Shown: positions 1 to 9,075, counted from the first letter of the stretch. The stretch: 64,000 nt of DNA from Pedobacter sp. BAL39 (GCF_000170795.1 NZ_ABCM01000001.1:124001-188000); one strand, 5' to 3'. The notes: generated by a model not told the origin, from the sequence alone. Made by a program: numbers and translations.

Positions 1-1
1 T

Positions 2-697
2 GCGACTGCAGCAGGTTACAGCAAGGCAGGCCTGATGAATGCCGCTTCCGTTTATGCACAAACGGAAAACCCAAAACAATCTTACGAGACATTATGGCAA
101 TTGCTGCTCCGCGACCCATCAGATACCGTTGCGATTCAAACAGCAAAGGTTAGCTTCCTGAAGTTTAATCCTTCCGAAGAGGAGTTCAACACCAAAATTA
201 AAGGGCTGGAAACACTCCGGAAAAATCAGTTGAAAGCTGCGCTGAAAAAACAGCTCATGAACAAACAAGGATTGGTGCTCAACGCCTTCACCGATCTTCA
301 TGGAAAGCCCGTCAGCAAAGAGATGATGCAAGGAAAAATTGTCATCATTGACTTCTGGGCTACTTGGTGTATCCCCTGCATGGAAGAAATGCCGTACCTG
401 CAAAAAGTCTATGACCAGTATAAAAGCAACCCGAAGGTGATGTTCATGGTCGTCAACAGCGGCGCACGCAACACCATCAAGGACGCTCAGGGCTGGGCAG
501 CAAAAAACACAAAATATACCTTCCCCCTATATTTTAACAATGACCCAAATATCGGCGAAAAGATCGGCTTCAACATCATCCCCACCATCGCCGTGATTGA
601 CGGTCAGGGACTCATGCAGTTCCGTACCATCGGCTTTGAAGGTGCTGAAATGGAGCATAAACTCTCCGCTCAGATCGAGGTGCTGCTGGAGCAATAG
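2..697 (+). CDS. TlpA-like thiol-disulfide oxidoreductase, 5' end outside window
   Basis: Periplasmic thioredoxin-fold protein of the TlpA/ResA type, expected to reduce or exchange disulfides. The reading frame is open to the left edge of the window, so the first in-frame ATG at 35 is probably internal and the gene is only its 3' part. The visible part has a helical N-terminal stretch of about 75 residues and then a thioredoxin domain. Its active-site WCIPC lies in the context FWATWCIPC (about nt 354-379), and a cis-proline motif NIIPTIAVIDG follows near the C-terminus. In Bacteroidota such domains often follow a DUF4369-like region, which would lie outside the window. A strong bidirectional terminator follows at 741-771. 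The fold is certain; the substrate is unknown. Confidence 0.85.
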   Translation, partial: ATAAGYSKAGLMNAASVYAQTENPKQSYETLWQLLLRDPSDTVAIQTAKVSFLKFNPSEEEFNTKIKGLETLRKNQLKAALKKQLMNKQGLVLNAFTDLHGKPVSKEMMQGKIVIIDFWATWCIPCMEEMPYLQKVYDQYKSNPKVMFMVVNSGARNTIKDAQGWAAKNTKYTFPLYFNNDPNIGEKIGFNIIPTIAVIDGQGLMQFRTIGFEGAEMEHKLSAQIEVLLEQ

Positions 698-730
698 ATT
701 CGCCTGTGGAAAAGCTCACCTCAAAGACAA

Positions 731-780
731 TACAACAAAAAACCCCGCTGCAGCGTAGCTGCAGCGGGGTTTTTTGTTTT
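731..780. terminator. Bidirectional intrinsic terminator
   Basis: A perfect 14-bp inverted repeat (741-754 with 758-771, 3-nt loop GTA, core CCCCGCTGCAGC) has an A-rich run on its left and a T-run on its right. It can therefore terminate transcription in both directions. It sits between two convergent genes, the TlpA-like gene ending at 697 and the GH92 gene ending at 797. Confidence 0.93.
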
Positions 781-796
781 TCAGGTCGCTAAAAAA

Positions 797-3070
797 CTAT
801 TTTATCACAGACACCGCCTTATTCTCGGCACCTACACCCCATACTGTTCCGGGTTTACTGCCCATCGTAATTACAAGGGTTCCACCCTTGGTAATGTTCT
901 GGTGGGAGATGTACGTTTTATTGTGCGTCACCCCATTCAGCGTCATGCCATTGATGTATTTGTTCTGAGGCCCATTATTTTTCACAACGATATGAAAGCT
1001 TTTATTGCCCGCAACTTTCAGCGTGGCCTCGTTCACTACAGGGCTACCAAATACATACTGTCCGTTTGCAGGGTTTACAGGGTAGAAACCCACAGCAGAC
1101 AACACGTACCATGCTGACATCTGACCTACATCTTCATTCCCGATGATGCCGTCCGGTTTGTCGGTATAGAAGTCATCGAGGATAAACCTGACTTTCTCCG
1201 CAGTTTTCCAGGGCTGCCCGGTGTATGCATACATATAGGTCACATGGTGACTCGGCTCATTGCCATGCGCATATTGTCCGATCAACCCGGAGATGTCGTT
1301 TGAAGCCTTATCACCCATGTCGCCTTTTGCAATGAACAAGGAATCCAGCTTGTTGTTAAAGGCCTGCTCACCACCCAGCATCTCTGCCAGTCCTTCTACG
1401 TCCTGAGGCACAAGGAAGGTATATTGCCAGGCATTTCCTTCTGTAAAATCGCCATGTTCATGGATCGAGATGAAAGGTGTGTAAGGCGTCCTCCAGGTGT
1501 TTTCAGACAAGCGGCCGCGCATAAAACCAGCTTTCTTATCGTAGTAATTCCTGTAATATTGGCCCCTTTTGCTGAAATAAGCATAGTCATCAGACTTACC
1601 CATTTTCTTTGCTACCTGCGCCAGGCTCCAGTCGGCAATTGCATATTCCAGTCCCATAGACACCGACTCAGCGGTGCTGTCGGCAGGAATGTATCCCAGC
1701 GACTTCACAAATTTCGTTCCCCTGACATCCTGCATGGCCGTGGTTTTCATCGCCTCATAAGCCAAATCCACATCAAACCCTTTGTATCCTTTCAGGATGG
1801 CATCGGCAATCACGGGCACGGCACTGTAACCCACCATACAGTTGGTTTCATTCGCCATCAGGTGCCATACCGGCAAACTTCCCTGTTGTTTATAAATGGC
1901 CAGCATGGAGCTGATCATGTCGTTGGTATGTTCCGGGTGGATGATGGTCGACAATGGGTTGTTCGCCCTGTAGGTATCCCACAGAGAAAAGGTGGTCACA
2001 TTGTTAAAACCTTCATTCTGATGTACTTTTTTATCCGTTCCCCAATATTCACCATTTACATCGTCAAAGGTCGACGGCGCAATCATGGTATGGTACATTG
2101 CGGTATAGAATTTTTTCATCTGGCTCAATGAATCTGCCTTGATCGTGATCTTTCCCAGTTCCTTGTTCCATGAGGCATCAGCGGCTTTCACTACCTGCTC
2201 AAAATCCCATCCCGGGACTTCTGTTTTGATGTTCAGCGCAGCATTGGCAATGCTCACCGGCGATATGCCCACTTTAGCATAAACTACTTCCCCTTTTTTC
2301 GTGGCAAAGCTCAGCACGCCTTTTACCCTGGTGGCCTTCAGACTGGTACCCGGCTTCAGTGCGGTGCTGTCATAAACCGCAAAGTCCCTGATGTCTTTGG
2401 AAAATATAGCCTTAAAGTAAATCCGCTGATCTACCGCCCAGCCTTTGGAAAAACGATATCCGGTAATGGTATTTTTGTCGACTTTCTCAATGTAAGTTTC
2501 TACAGGCGCATCCCATCCGATGCCCTCCTGAAGGTCGATGATGATGTTCGACTGGTTGGATGCCGGAAAGGTATACTTGTGCATTCCCACACGTCTACTG
2601 GTGGTGAGCTCTACATCAATGTCATAGCGTTGCAGGCTTACTTTATAATAGCCTGGTTTGGCAACCTCAGTGCTCCTGTCAAATGTGGAAAGAAAACCGC
2701 TTTCAGGATTTTCTGCTGTTCCTTTATTTACCTTAACAGGCCCTGTAGTCGGCATAAAACTTACATCACCGAGGTCACCTATCCCCGTGCCACTCAGGTG
2801 AGTGTGAGGGAATCCAATGATGGTATTGTCCGAAATATGGTATCCCGAACACCAGTCCCAGCCTTCAGAGATGTTCTCTGGCCCCAACTGCACCGCACCA
2901 AACGGCACATTGGCCCCCACAAACACGTGTCCGTGGAAACCAGAACCGATAAGGGGGTCTACGTATTGGGTTAAACCGGTTTGTTTCTTCGCCTTTGGGG
3001 GAGTTCCCTGACTAAAGGCATTGTACGTTAAAATCGAAGGGAGAACGGCTAGAAAAAAAAGCTTTTTCAT
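797..3070 (-). CDS. GH92 family alpha-mannosidase (exo, Ca-dependent family)
   Basis: Secreted glycoside hydrolase family 92 protein of about 757 residues, the usual length for the family. GH92 enzymes are calcium-dependent exo-alpha-mannosidases, commonly alpha-1,2. An N-terminal signal peptide (MKKLFFLAVLPSILTYNAFS) is followed by the N-terminal beta-sandwich and then the (alpha/alpha)6 catalytic domain. Recognisable GH92 blocks are YVDPLIGSGFHGHVFVGA near the start, FSLWDTYRANNPL, EGNAWQYTFLVPQD, GQYAHGNEPSHH and GNEDVGQMSAWYVLSAVGF. The last block is where the family's catalytic base lies. The ATG at 3070 is preferred to an upstream TTG because it gives a clean signal peptide. A second GH92 gene lies 2 kb away in the opposite orientation. 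Exact linkage specificity cannot be read from sequence. Confidence 0.93.
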   Translation of the reverse strand: MKKLFFLAVLPSILTYNAFSQGTPPKAKKQTGLTQYVDPLIGSGFHGHVFVGANVPFGAVQLGPENISEGWDWCSGYHISDNTIIGFPHTHLSGTGIGDLGDVSFMPTTGPVKVNKGTAENPESGFLSTFDRSTEVAKPGYYKVSLQRYDIDVELTTSRRVGMHKYTFPASNQSNIIIDLQEGIGWDAPVETYIEKVDKNTITGYRFSKGWAVDQRIYFKAIFSKDIRDFAVYDSTALKPGTSLKATRVKGVLSFATKKGEVVYAKVGISPVSIANAALNIKTEVPGWDFEQVVKAADASWNKELGKITIKADSLSQMKKFYTAMYHTMIAPSTFDDVNGEYWGTDKKVHQNEGFNNVTTFSLWDTYRANNPLSTIIHPEHTNDMISSMLAIYKQQGSLPVWHLMANETNCMVGYSAVPVIADAILKGYKGFDVDLAYEAMKTTAMQDVRGTKFVKSLGYIPADSTAESVSMGLEYAIADWSLAQVAKKMGKSDDYAYFSKRGQYYRNYYDKKAGFMRGRLSENTWRTPYTPFISIHEHGDFTEGNAWQYTFLVPQDVEGLAEMLGGEQAFNNKLDSLFIAKGDMGDKASNDISGLIGQYAHGNEPSHHVTYMYAYTGQPWKTAEKVRFILDDFYTDKPDGIIGNEDVGQMSAWYVLSAVGFYPVNPANGQYVFGSPVVNEATLKVAGNKSFHIVVKNNGPQNKYINGMTLNGVTHNKTYISHQNITKGGTLVITMGSKPGTVWGVGAENKAVSVIK

Positions 3071-3141
3071 AATTGATTTCAAATTCTGTGTGAAGCGACT
3101 AAGATAAAAAAATATACACTAAATCGTTTCAACATCGCAGA

Positions 3142-3384
3142 TTACCTGATCAGCGTCAGCGAACCGCTCAGCGATTTCAGCATGAAGTCTGACTCCTGCT
3201 GTCGCTTGTAATACACTTTACCATCCGCTGCCAATGCGAAAACTGTAAGGTCATCCGTCGTAACAATGACTTTGAGCATCTGAATTGCAGACAAAAAATT
3301 ACCTTCAGACCGCAGCTCCATCTGGCCACGTGCTGTGACCCCAAGAAAGAAAATGATGACAAATAGGAGAGACTTTAATTTCAC
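3142..3384 (-). CDS. Small secreted protein of unknown function
   Basis: Reading frame of about 80 residues with a convincing signal peptide (KLKSLLFVIIFFLGVTARGQ). The mature part of about 55 residues has no motif I recognise. The GTG at 3384 is chosen as start because it begins the signal peptide; an upstream TTG at 3420 would add a non-hydrophobic tail. It lies between the GH92 gene and a small conserved gene, all on the minus strand. It could be a degraded remnant of a longer gene. Function unknown. Confidence 0.45.
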   Translation of the reverse strand: MKLKSLLFVIIFFLGVTARGQMELRSEGNFLSAIQMLKVIVTTDDLTVFALAADGKVYYKRQQESDFMLKSLSGSLTLIR

Positions 3385-3424
3385 GTTGCAATTTAATGCA
3401 ATTCGCGAAATTGACGGCAAAAAA

Positions 3425-3703
3425 TTATCGGCGCTCTACGAATTTATGAAAAGTGCTTTGCGCACCGTCGCCTTTTTTATTCTGGTAAAGAAACTCCAGT
3501 TCATCCTTCTCAAATTCTGTAAAGAAATCATCCCAGTCAATTTCCTCCAGCTCATTCTTATGCTCACTATGTTTTGGGAAATGAATTCTCAATAGGGCGC
3601 CACCTGCCTGGCTTGCGTCTTTTACTTTTGCAGGAACACCGCCACGTTCCACTGTCCAGTCTTTAATCTGCTGGTGATCTGTTGTCTGATGTGCTACGCT
3701 CAT
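3425..3703 (-). CDS. Small conserved acidic protein (often mislabelled glucan branching enzyme)
   Basis: Protein of 92 residues with the pattern of a widespread small soluble family. The parts are an N-terminal His/Gln-rich helix, IKDWTVERGGVPAKVK, LLRIHFPKHSE, and then an acidic block LEEIDWDDFFTEFEKDELEF ending in a C-terminal FHKFVERR. Members are frequently annotated as 1,4-alpha-glucan branching enzyme, but at under 100 residues there is no room for a GH13 domain, so that name is not supported. No signal peptide and no catalytic motif are visible. It appears to be a single-gene unit with an AT-rich upstream region (3704-3858). The biochemical role is unknown. Confidence 0.75.
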   Translation of the reverse strand: MSVAHQTTDHQQIKDWTVERGGVPAKVKDASQAGGALLRIHFPKHSEHKNELEEIDWDDFFTEFEKDELEFLYQNKKGDGAQSTFHKFVERR

Positions 3704-3858
3704 AACATAAAATTAATAGTTCAATTAAATAAACAGCTATAATAATAAATTAGTTTAAAAATTATTGTGTTCAGTCTGTTCAGTTCACATTCGAGAGAAC
3801 CGACACTATTTTAAGGACTTAAATGAAACTTTGTAACGACCATGGCTGTTAATGTCTT

Positions 3859-4335
3859 ATGGAAATTACAGCACTCATCGCCCAGCACATCACAGATGTT
3901 CACGAAGGCAACAACTGGACAGGAACCGACGTTAGTTCCGTACTTCAGGACGTCACTCTGGTCGAAGCCACTACAGTAACCGCCGCCTCCGTCAATACCA
4001 TTGCCGCCTTACTGCAGCACCTCACCTACTGGAACAGGATCATGGTTCAGCGCATCGCCGGAATCAAAGTGACTATTCCGGACACCAATGGCTTTGATGT
4101 CCCGGCACCACAGAATGAAACAAGCTGGGAGCAGATGAAGGACGACAACATCTCTTCTGCCCGGGAGCTCGCCGATGCCATCCGCAACTTTGATGGAGCT
4201 AAACTGCAAAATCCTATCCTTCCAGGTTATTCAACGGCTTACAAAAATCTTCAGGGCAGTGTAGAGCACATCCACTATCACCTCGGACAAATGGTTATCC
4301 TGAAGAACCTGTTGAGGTCTTCATCTGAAAGGTAG
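3859..4335 (+). CDS. DinB-superfamily protein
   Basis: A 158-residue protein with the four-helix DinB/YfiT fold signature. It has a helix with LLQHLTYWNRIMVQRIAG (first metal-ligand His near residue 54) and a C-terminal helix SVEHIHYHLGQMVILKNLL that supplies further His ligands. DinB-fold proteins bind a divalent metal through three histidines; many are thiol-dependent transferases and others have no known substrate. The gene stands alone on the plus strand between minus-strand genes. The assignment to the fold is good, but the reaction is unknown. Confidence 0.8.
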   Translation: MEITALIAQHITDVHEGNNWTGTDVSSVLQDVTLVEATTVTAASVNTIAALLQHLTYWNRIMVQRIAGIKVTIPDTNGFDVPAPQNETSWEQMKDDNISSARELADAIRNFDGAKLQNPILPGYSTAYKNLQGSVEHIHYHLGQMVILKNLLRSSSER

Positions 4336-4463
4336 TTGAAATGATAGGCGATCTATGTTTTCCCTGAGCTCCGGAATTGCAGCGCTCAAATGTCTGGCGA
4401 CATCAACTGTAGCGATACCCATAAACAAAAATCAATCCTGGTCCACTCTACTGCAATAAATAT

Positions 4464-4487
4464 TAAGTCAGCTGTACCGCTGACTTA
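4464..4487 (-). terminator. Hairpin overlapping the stop codon of the 4485 gene
   Basis: A 9-bp inverted repeat TAAGTCAGC/GCTGACTTA with a 6-nt loop. On the minus strand it is followed by an AT-rich tract (ttaatatttatt). The TAA stop of the minus-strand gene lies inside the stem. A weak intrinsic terminator is likely. Confidence 0.5.
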
Positions 4488-4874
4488 TTGTTTGATAAAC
4501 CTGATGGAATAGCGTTTTCCTCCCTTTTTATAGCAGCAGCGGATTACTTTTGGCAGCTCATCATAAAACTCTTCTATGTCAGTCAATACAAACGTATCTC
4601 CAGCGGCCGCTGAAGAAGTTTTGTAAGCACTGAATTTCAACTGCCGGTCTTTTCCGACAAACCCCTGATCGGCAATAAACAAATCTTTCTTTTTCCTACC
4701 AGCCTTCGTAACCATTACTTCTGATGCACCAATATATCCGTCTGCAAAAGTCAGCTTGATTTGCTGACCATTAAACCGCGCAGCATAAGGAATGGTCTCA
4801 TAAGCCTTCTGACTATAAGCAGCCACAGGCAACAACAAACTAAAAAGCAATACTAAACGTCTAACGCGAACCAT
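4485..4874 (-). CDS. Small secreted protein of unknown function
   Basis: About 129 residues from the ATG at 4874, or 138 from an in-frame ATG at 4901. The later start gives a typical signal peptide (MVRVRRLVLLFSLLLPVAAY) followed by SQKAYE. The mature part of about 107 residues is rich in Lys/Arg and beta-prone, with FNGQQIKLTFADGYIGASEV and a C-terminal KRYSIRFI. No cysteine pair, lipobox or enzyme motif is evident apart from a CC dipeptide near the end. It is divergent from the GH92 gene at 5034. Probably periplasmic; function not recognised. Confidence 0.6.
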   Translation of the reverse strand: MVRVRRLVLLFSLLLPVAAYSQKAYETIPYAARFNGQQIKLTFADGYIGASEVMVTKAGRKKKDLFIADQGFVGKDRQLKFSAYKTSSAAAGDTFVLTDIEEFYDELPKVIRCCYKKGGKRYSIRFIKQ

Positions 4875-4964
4875 AAGCTTCAAAAACCTTAAAGTAACCA
4901 TAAGTATTTGAAATAGAACAACAAAAAGACAGATATCCGCTTTAACTTAAACCTCAACGTCATT

Positions 4965-4997
4965 CCTTGCAGTCAACAACTGCAGGGATATTTTTTT
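4965..4997 (+). terminator. Terminator-like hairpin upstream of the second GH92 gene
   Basis: Inverted repeat CCTTGCAGT / ACTGCAGGG (4965-4973 with 4979-4987, one G-T pair, 5-nt loop), followed within a few bases by seven T residues on the plus strand. It lies just before the -7 element of the GH92 gene and may insulate it from upstream readthrough. Confidence 0.4.
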
Positions 4998-4998
4998 A

Positions 4999-5006
4999 TA
5001 TATTTG
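4999..5006 (+). promoter_or_regulatory. Bacteroidota -7 promoter element for the GH92 gene
   Basis: TATATTTG matches the TAnnTTTG -7 consensus exactly and lies 27 bases before the ATG at 5034. No TTG at the usual 19-21 bp spacing is seen, so the promoter may depend on an activator. Confidence 0.5.
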
Positions 5007-5033
5007 AGTTCACACTAAATCGAATTAACGAGA

Positions 5034-7193
5034 ATGAGAACCTACAAAAGAACCCTTTTTTACCTGCTGACGGCGAGCCTGCTCTCCTCCACAGCAGTTA
5101 AAAGCCAGACCACAACTTACACAAAGTACGTCAATACCTTTATTGGCACCGCACCGCTTACCGACCCAAAGATCCTGGGTTATGAACTCCCTGAAGGCTG
5201 GCGGTCATGGGCCGGACTCACCTTTCCCGGCAGCTCCTTACCCAATGCCATGGTGCAACTGAGCCCGATCACAGAATACGGATCAGGGGCAGGATATGAG
5301 TATGAAGATGATACCATCTATGGTTTCACGCATACCAATAAAGGACACTGGAATTTATGCAACCTGCCAATATTACCAATTTCCGGCAGTGTCAGCGGCA
5401 ACAAGTTCGGATCTAAATTTTCACATCAGAAGGAAAGCGCGGCACCGGCATTTTACCAGGTTTACCTCGACGACTACAATGTAAACGTCAGCCTTACCTC
5501 CACCCTGCGCTGCGGATTCCATCAATATGAATACAAAAACCATGAAAACCGCAGGATCCTGTTCGACCTTGCCAAAGCAAACAACAGGATTTCAAACTGG
5601 AACATTGAACAGGTGGGCAACTCTGCCATTCAGGGATACCAGCAAACAGGTGAAAAAATATACTTCTATGCCACCCTCAACGATAAAATTGAGAAGCTGG
5701 ACATCAGCGAAGTGGGAAAACGTAGTGGTCATGCCATTGTTCACCTCGCCAATGGAAGTAAAAATCCTGTTGCACTGAAAATAGGTATTTCTTTTGTCAG
5801 CGTTGAAAATGCACGTCAGAACCTGGAAAAGGAAATCGGCAACAAATCCTTTGACCAGATCCGAAAAGAGGGTAACCAACAGTGGGAAACACTCCTTTCG
5901 TCCATACAGGTGAAAGGTGGCAGTCAGAAACAAATGCAAATGTTCTACTCCTGCCTGTACCGATCCTTCCTATGGCCCGCCCTGCGCAGCGATGTGAACG
6001 GCGAGTATACGGATGCCAAACACCAGGTGGTAAAGGCAGATTTCAATTATTACACGGAGCCCTCGTTGTGGGATACCTACCGTAATAAAGATGTGCTCCT
6101 TGGGCTCATCTCGCCGCAGGTCACACTGGACGTCATTAAATCCATGAAAGACGTTGGCGACAAAACGGGTTTCATTCCTACCTTTTTCCATGGCGACCAT
6201 GGTCAGTCGTCCATTGCCGGTGCTTACCTGCGTGGGATCGATCAGTTTGACATCAAAGGCACCTACCAGATCCTCCTGAAAAACGCCAATGTTTCTGGTG
6301 GCGCACGTCCTCACATCGCAGAGTATATTGAGAAAGGTTTCATCTCTGATGCAGATGTCCCGAATCCGAAGGTAGAAACGGTCGCCAGCGCCGGCGTGTC
6401 AAAAACACTGGAATATTCATATGACGACTACTCCCTTGCTCAAATTGCAAAAAAACTTGGAGACACCGCCAACTACCGGATCCTCATGGCGCGATCCAAA
6501 AATTATAAAAACATGTTCGATCCTTCCACCAGGTTTATGAGAGGAAAATTGGCCAATGGCGACTGGATCAAACCTTTCAACCCGGAGTTCCCTTACTATG
6601 AATACATGTACCGCGAGGCCAACGCATGGCAGGTATCCTTCTTCGCACCTCATGACATGCCGGGGCTGGTAGAACTCTATGGTGGAGCAAAAGGCTTTGA
6701 ATCCAAACTGGACTCCCTGTTTACCCTGCCCTGGAACCCCAACTACATCGCCAGGAATGTGGAAACCATGATCGGCCAATACTGCCACGGCAATCAGCCA
6801 GACCATGAAGCGCCATTCTCCTATTACTTCATCAACAAACCTGAGAAATCGCAGAAAATCCTGGATACGATATTGAATACATTATATGGTATCGGCGACG
6901 AAGGCCTGGCGCTTTGCGGGATGGACGATGCCGGAGAGATGTCGTCCTGGTACGTTTTCAGTGCCCTCGGCCTCTATCCTTTCTCTGCAACGGATCCCGA
7001 ATATATCGTCAGCCTTCCGCTATTTGAAGAGGTGAAATGGAGAACCAGCAATGGCAAGTACATCACCATTAAAAAACCAGGAAAAGGACGTAAACTAACC
7101 GGTATCAAAGTCGATGGCAAAAAGAATGACGGCTATTTCGTACCTCATGATCTTTTCAAAAACGGCGGCAGGATCGAACTCAGCAGTCAGTAG
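5034..7193 (+). CDS. GH92 family alpha-mannosidase, second copy
   Basis: A 719-residue secreted GH92 enzyme, expected to remove terminal alpha-linked mannose from glycans in the periplasm or at the cell surface. A signal peptide of about 24 residues ends near AVKSQ. It is followed by the family's N-terminal block YVNTFIGT and the Gly/Pro-rich WAGLTFPGSSLPNAMVQLSP. Catalytic-domain blocks are PSLWDTYRNKDVLLGLISP, EANAWQVSFFAPHDM, GQYCHGNQPDHEAPF and CGMDDAGEMSSWYVFSALG. The sequence is clearly divergent from the GH92 enzyme at 797-3070, so the pair is not a recent duplication and may act on different linkages or on different positions of the same glycan. It lies convergent to the SusC/SusD operon, sharing a gap that holds the operon's terminator. 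Confidence 0.93.
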   Translation: MRTYKRTLFYLLTASLLSSTAVKSQTTTYTKYVNTFIGTAPLTDPKILGYELPEGWRSWAGLTFPGSSLPNAMVQLSPITEYGSGAGYEYEDDTIYGFTHTNKGHWNLCNLPILPISGSVSGNKFGSKFSHQKESAAPAFYQVYLDDYNVNVSLTSTLRCGFHQYEYKNHENRRILFDLAKANNRISNWNIEQVGNSAIQGYQQTGEKIYFYATLNDKIEKLDISEVGKRSGHAIVHLANGSKNPVALKIGISFVSVENARQNLEKEIGNKSFDQIRKEGNQQWETLLSSIQVKGGSQKQMQMFYSCLYRSFLWPALRSDVNGEYTDAKHQVVKADFNYYTEPSLWDTYRNKDVLLGLISPQVTLDVIKSMKDVGDKTGFIPTFFHGDHGQSSIAGAYLRGIDQFDIKGTYQILLKNANVSGGARPHIAEYIEKGFISDADVPNPKVETVASAGVSKTLEYSYDDYSLAQIAKKLGDTANYRILMARSKNYKNMFDPSTRFMRGKLANGDWIKPFNPEFPYYEYMYREANAWQVSFFAPHDMPGLVELYGGAKGFESKLDSLFTLPWNPNYIARNVETMIGQYCHGNQPDHEAPFSYYFINKPEKSQKILDTILNTLYGIGDEGLALCGMDDAGEMSSWYVFSALGLYPFSATDPEYIVSLPLFEEVKWRTSNGKYITIKKPGKGRKLTGIKVDGKKNDGYFVPHDLFKNGGRIELSSQ

Positions 7194-7266
7194 CCATCAG
7201 ACATAATCGCTATTCACCAACCAGATGTATCACCGATAAAGTGATCAGATGTATAAAGAATCAGGC

Positions 7267-7298
7267 AAAAAAACAGCTCCCGGGAATCCCGGGAGCTG
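7267..7298 (-). terminator. Intrinsic terminator of the susC/susD operon
   Basis: Perfect 12-bp arms CAGCTCCCGGGA / TCCCGGGAGCTG (7274-7285, 7287-7298). On the minus strand they are followed by seven T residues (complement of 7267-7273). It lies downstream of the SusD gene that ends at 7347. Confidence 0.88.
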
Positions 7299-7346
7299 AA
7301 TAAAATAATCAATAGAGCGTCTATAAAAAACGAAAAGCTTTGTCGA

Positions 7347-9062
7347 TTACCAGCCGTGATTCTGCTGATACAAACCCTTGCTAAAGTTGATTTGGTTTAG
7401 AGGTATCGGAAGGTACTCATCGCGGTTCTTCTTAAAGAATGCGTCCTTTAGATGGGAAGCCCGGTTTTTTTCCACGGTAAAATAGGCATTCAGGTATTCC
7501 GCAGCAATGCCCCAGCGTACCAGATCAAAAAAGCGGTACCCCTCCATCGCAAACTCCATCCTGCGCTCATAACGCATGGCCTCCCTTGCAAATTCCGGTG
7601 TCCAGGTACAATTCACTCCAGGCTGATAAGTGGAGATCAGGTAATTGGAACTGCTCCTTCCATCAGCTTGTTTCAAAAGAGAAACACTGTTCGAAGCACG
7701 GGTCCTCAATGAATTGATAAGTGGTAAAGCTTCCGTATGTCTTCCCAATTCAATTAATGCCTCCGCCTTAAACAGCAACACATCAGCATACCGGATGATC
7801 GCCCAATTCTTGGAACTCGACATAAATGGCGGGAATTTCTTGAATGATGGGTCGTCTGGCGCCACAGTTTCTTTCAGGCTCATAAAACGACCATAAATCT
7901 GCGGAGCACGTGTCCAGGAAACCTGGAACAGAAAACCTTGTTTGTATTTGTAAGGATGTCCGGGGATGGCTACAGAGTGGTCCAGGCGGGGGTCAAAAGT
8001 GTTCGTCTGGAAGTTATCCCCTGCAGCAGTATTCACATCATTGAATGTATTAAACATTGGCAGACCTGTGTTGGCTGTTTTGAAAGCATTTACCAGATTC
8101 TGGCTTGGCGTATGAAAACCGCAGCAGCCATATTCCACATTCATTGGATAATTCAGCGAATGGCCATTATCGGCACGTCCATTTGGCGTGCCGTCATTGA
8201 TGGAATATTGGATGGCAAATACCGATTCCAGCCCATTTTCAAACTGTGAGAGGAAGTTGTTTGCATAGTCTGCACTCAGTGCATATTTCCCGGATGTAAT
8301 GACCTCATCACAAAGGGTGTTCACTTCAGTGAGCTTCGCCTGATCCATGTTGGTGACATTATTACTTTCATCCTGTACATAGGCCTGGTACAACAGCACT
8401 TTTGCCAGGTAAGCCTTGGCAGCAAATTTGGCAGCGCGACCTTTCTGTGGCTGATCTGCCGGCAGGTTATCGGCAGCGAAACGGAAGTCGCCGGCAATTT
8501 TATCCCACAACGCCGCATCCGTCAGCGCCACATTGGAAACCTTGTCATATTCCGTTTTTGGAATGGTCTCGTCGATGTAAGGCACATATTTAAACAGAAT
8601 TTTCAACAGAAAATAAAAGTGACCACGAAGGAAACGAAGTTCCGCCTGACGGGTGGTCTTCTGTGCAAAATCATCACTCATAGCGTTTACACGCGCTAAC
8701 GCGTCATTTGCACGGCCAATGGCCAGGTATAACCTGAACCAGGTCACATCCGCATTGCCAATGTCTACCCTATTCAGGGCAAAGGTCTCATAAGCATTAA
8801 AATCACCCACATCCCCGGGGCCATCACCACCTTTGTAGGCATCACCACTGCGGATGCTACCGTAAGCCCACATGTTGCTGTAAGGCGCCGCCCAATAGTC
8901 GTTACCTAACGATGAATAGGCGGCAATAACCATCTTGTCGACGTTTTCGGGTGTGTTGAGGTCTTCCGAAGAAACCACGCCCTGCGGTTTCTCATCCAAG
9001 ACTTTGGAACAGGAGGCCGTCATCATGCAGAAGAATGCGCCCATTAATAAATATCTTTTCAT
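7347..9062 (-). CDS. SusD/RagB family outer-membrane nutrient-binding lipoprotein
   Basis: SusD-like lipoprotein of about 571 residues that caps the SusC channel at the cell surface and binds the incoming nutrient. The ATG at 9062 gives a lipoprotein signal peptide ending MTASC, with lipidation on that Cys, then SKVLDEKPQG, the usual SusD opening. TPR-like helices follow (RANDALARVNAMSDDF; RFLRGHFYFLL). The C-terminal family block includes REAMRYERRMEFAMEGYRFF and ends YLPIPLNQINFSKGLYQQNHGW-like. The start is 13 bases after the SusC stop, so the two genes are co-transcribed. An upstream ATG at 9089 would overlap SusC and spoil the signal peptide. The ligand is unknown; the neighbouring sugar porter and sugar-sensing regulator suggest a carbohydrate. 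Confidence 0.95.
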   Translation of the reverse strand: MKRYLLMGAFFCMMTASCSKVLDEKPQGVVSSEDLNTPENVDKMVIAAYSSLGNDYWAAPYSNMWAYGSIRSGDAYKGGDGPGDVGDFNAYETFALNRVDIGNADVTWFRLYLAIGRANDALARVNAMSDDFAQKTTRQAELRFLRGHFYFLLKILFKYVPYIDETIPKTEYDKVSNVALTDAALWDKIAGDFRFAADNLPADQPQKGRAAKFAAKAYLAKVLLYQAYVQDESNNVTNMDQAKLTEVNTLCDEVITSGKYALSADYANNFLSQFENGLESVFAIQYSINDGTPNGRADNGHSLNYPMNVEYGCCGFHTPSQNLVNAFKTANTGLPMFNTFNDVNTAAGDNFQTNTFDPRLDHSVAIPGHPYKYKQGFLFQVSWTRAPQIYGRFMSLKETVAPDDPSFKKFPPFMSSSKNWAIIRYADVLLFKAEALIELGRHTEALPLINSLRTRASNSVSLLKQADGRSSSNYLISTYQPGVNCTWTPEFAREAMRYERRMEFAMEGYRFFDLVRWGIAAEYLNAYFTVEKNRASHLKDAFFKKNRDEYLPIPLNQINFSKGLYQQNHGW

Positions 9063-9075
9063 ATCTGATGTCTGA

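Noticed and set aside
1424..2131. Long plus-strand frame of 235 codons inside the first GH92 gene
   Set aside because: Antisense shadow of a gene with clear family motifs; it has no domain-like sequence and is rich in residues typical of reverse-frame translation.
5592..6806. Several minus-strand frames of 110-130 codons inside the second GH92 gene
   Set aside because: All are antisense to a full-length enzyme with intact motifs and have no recognisable features.
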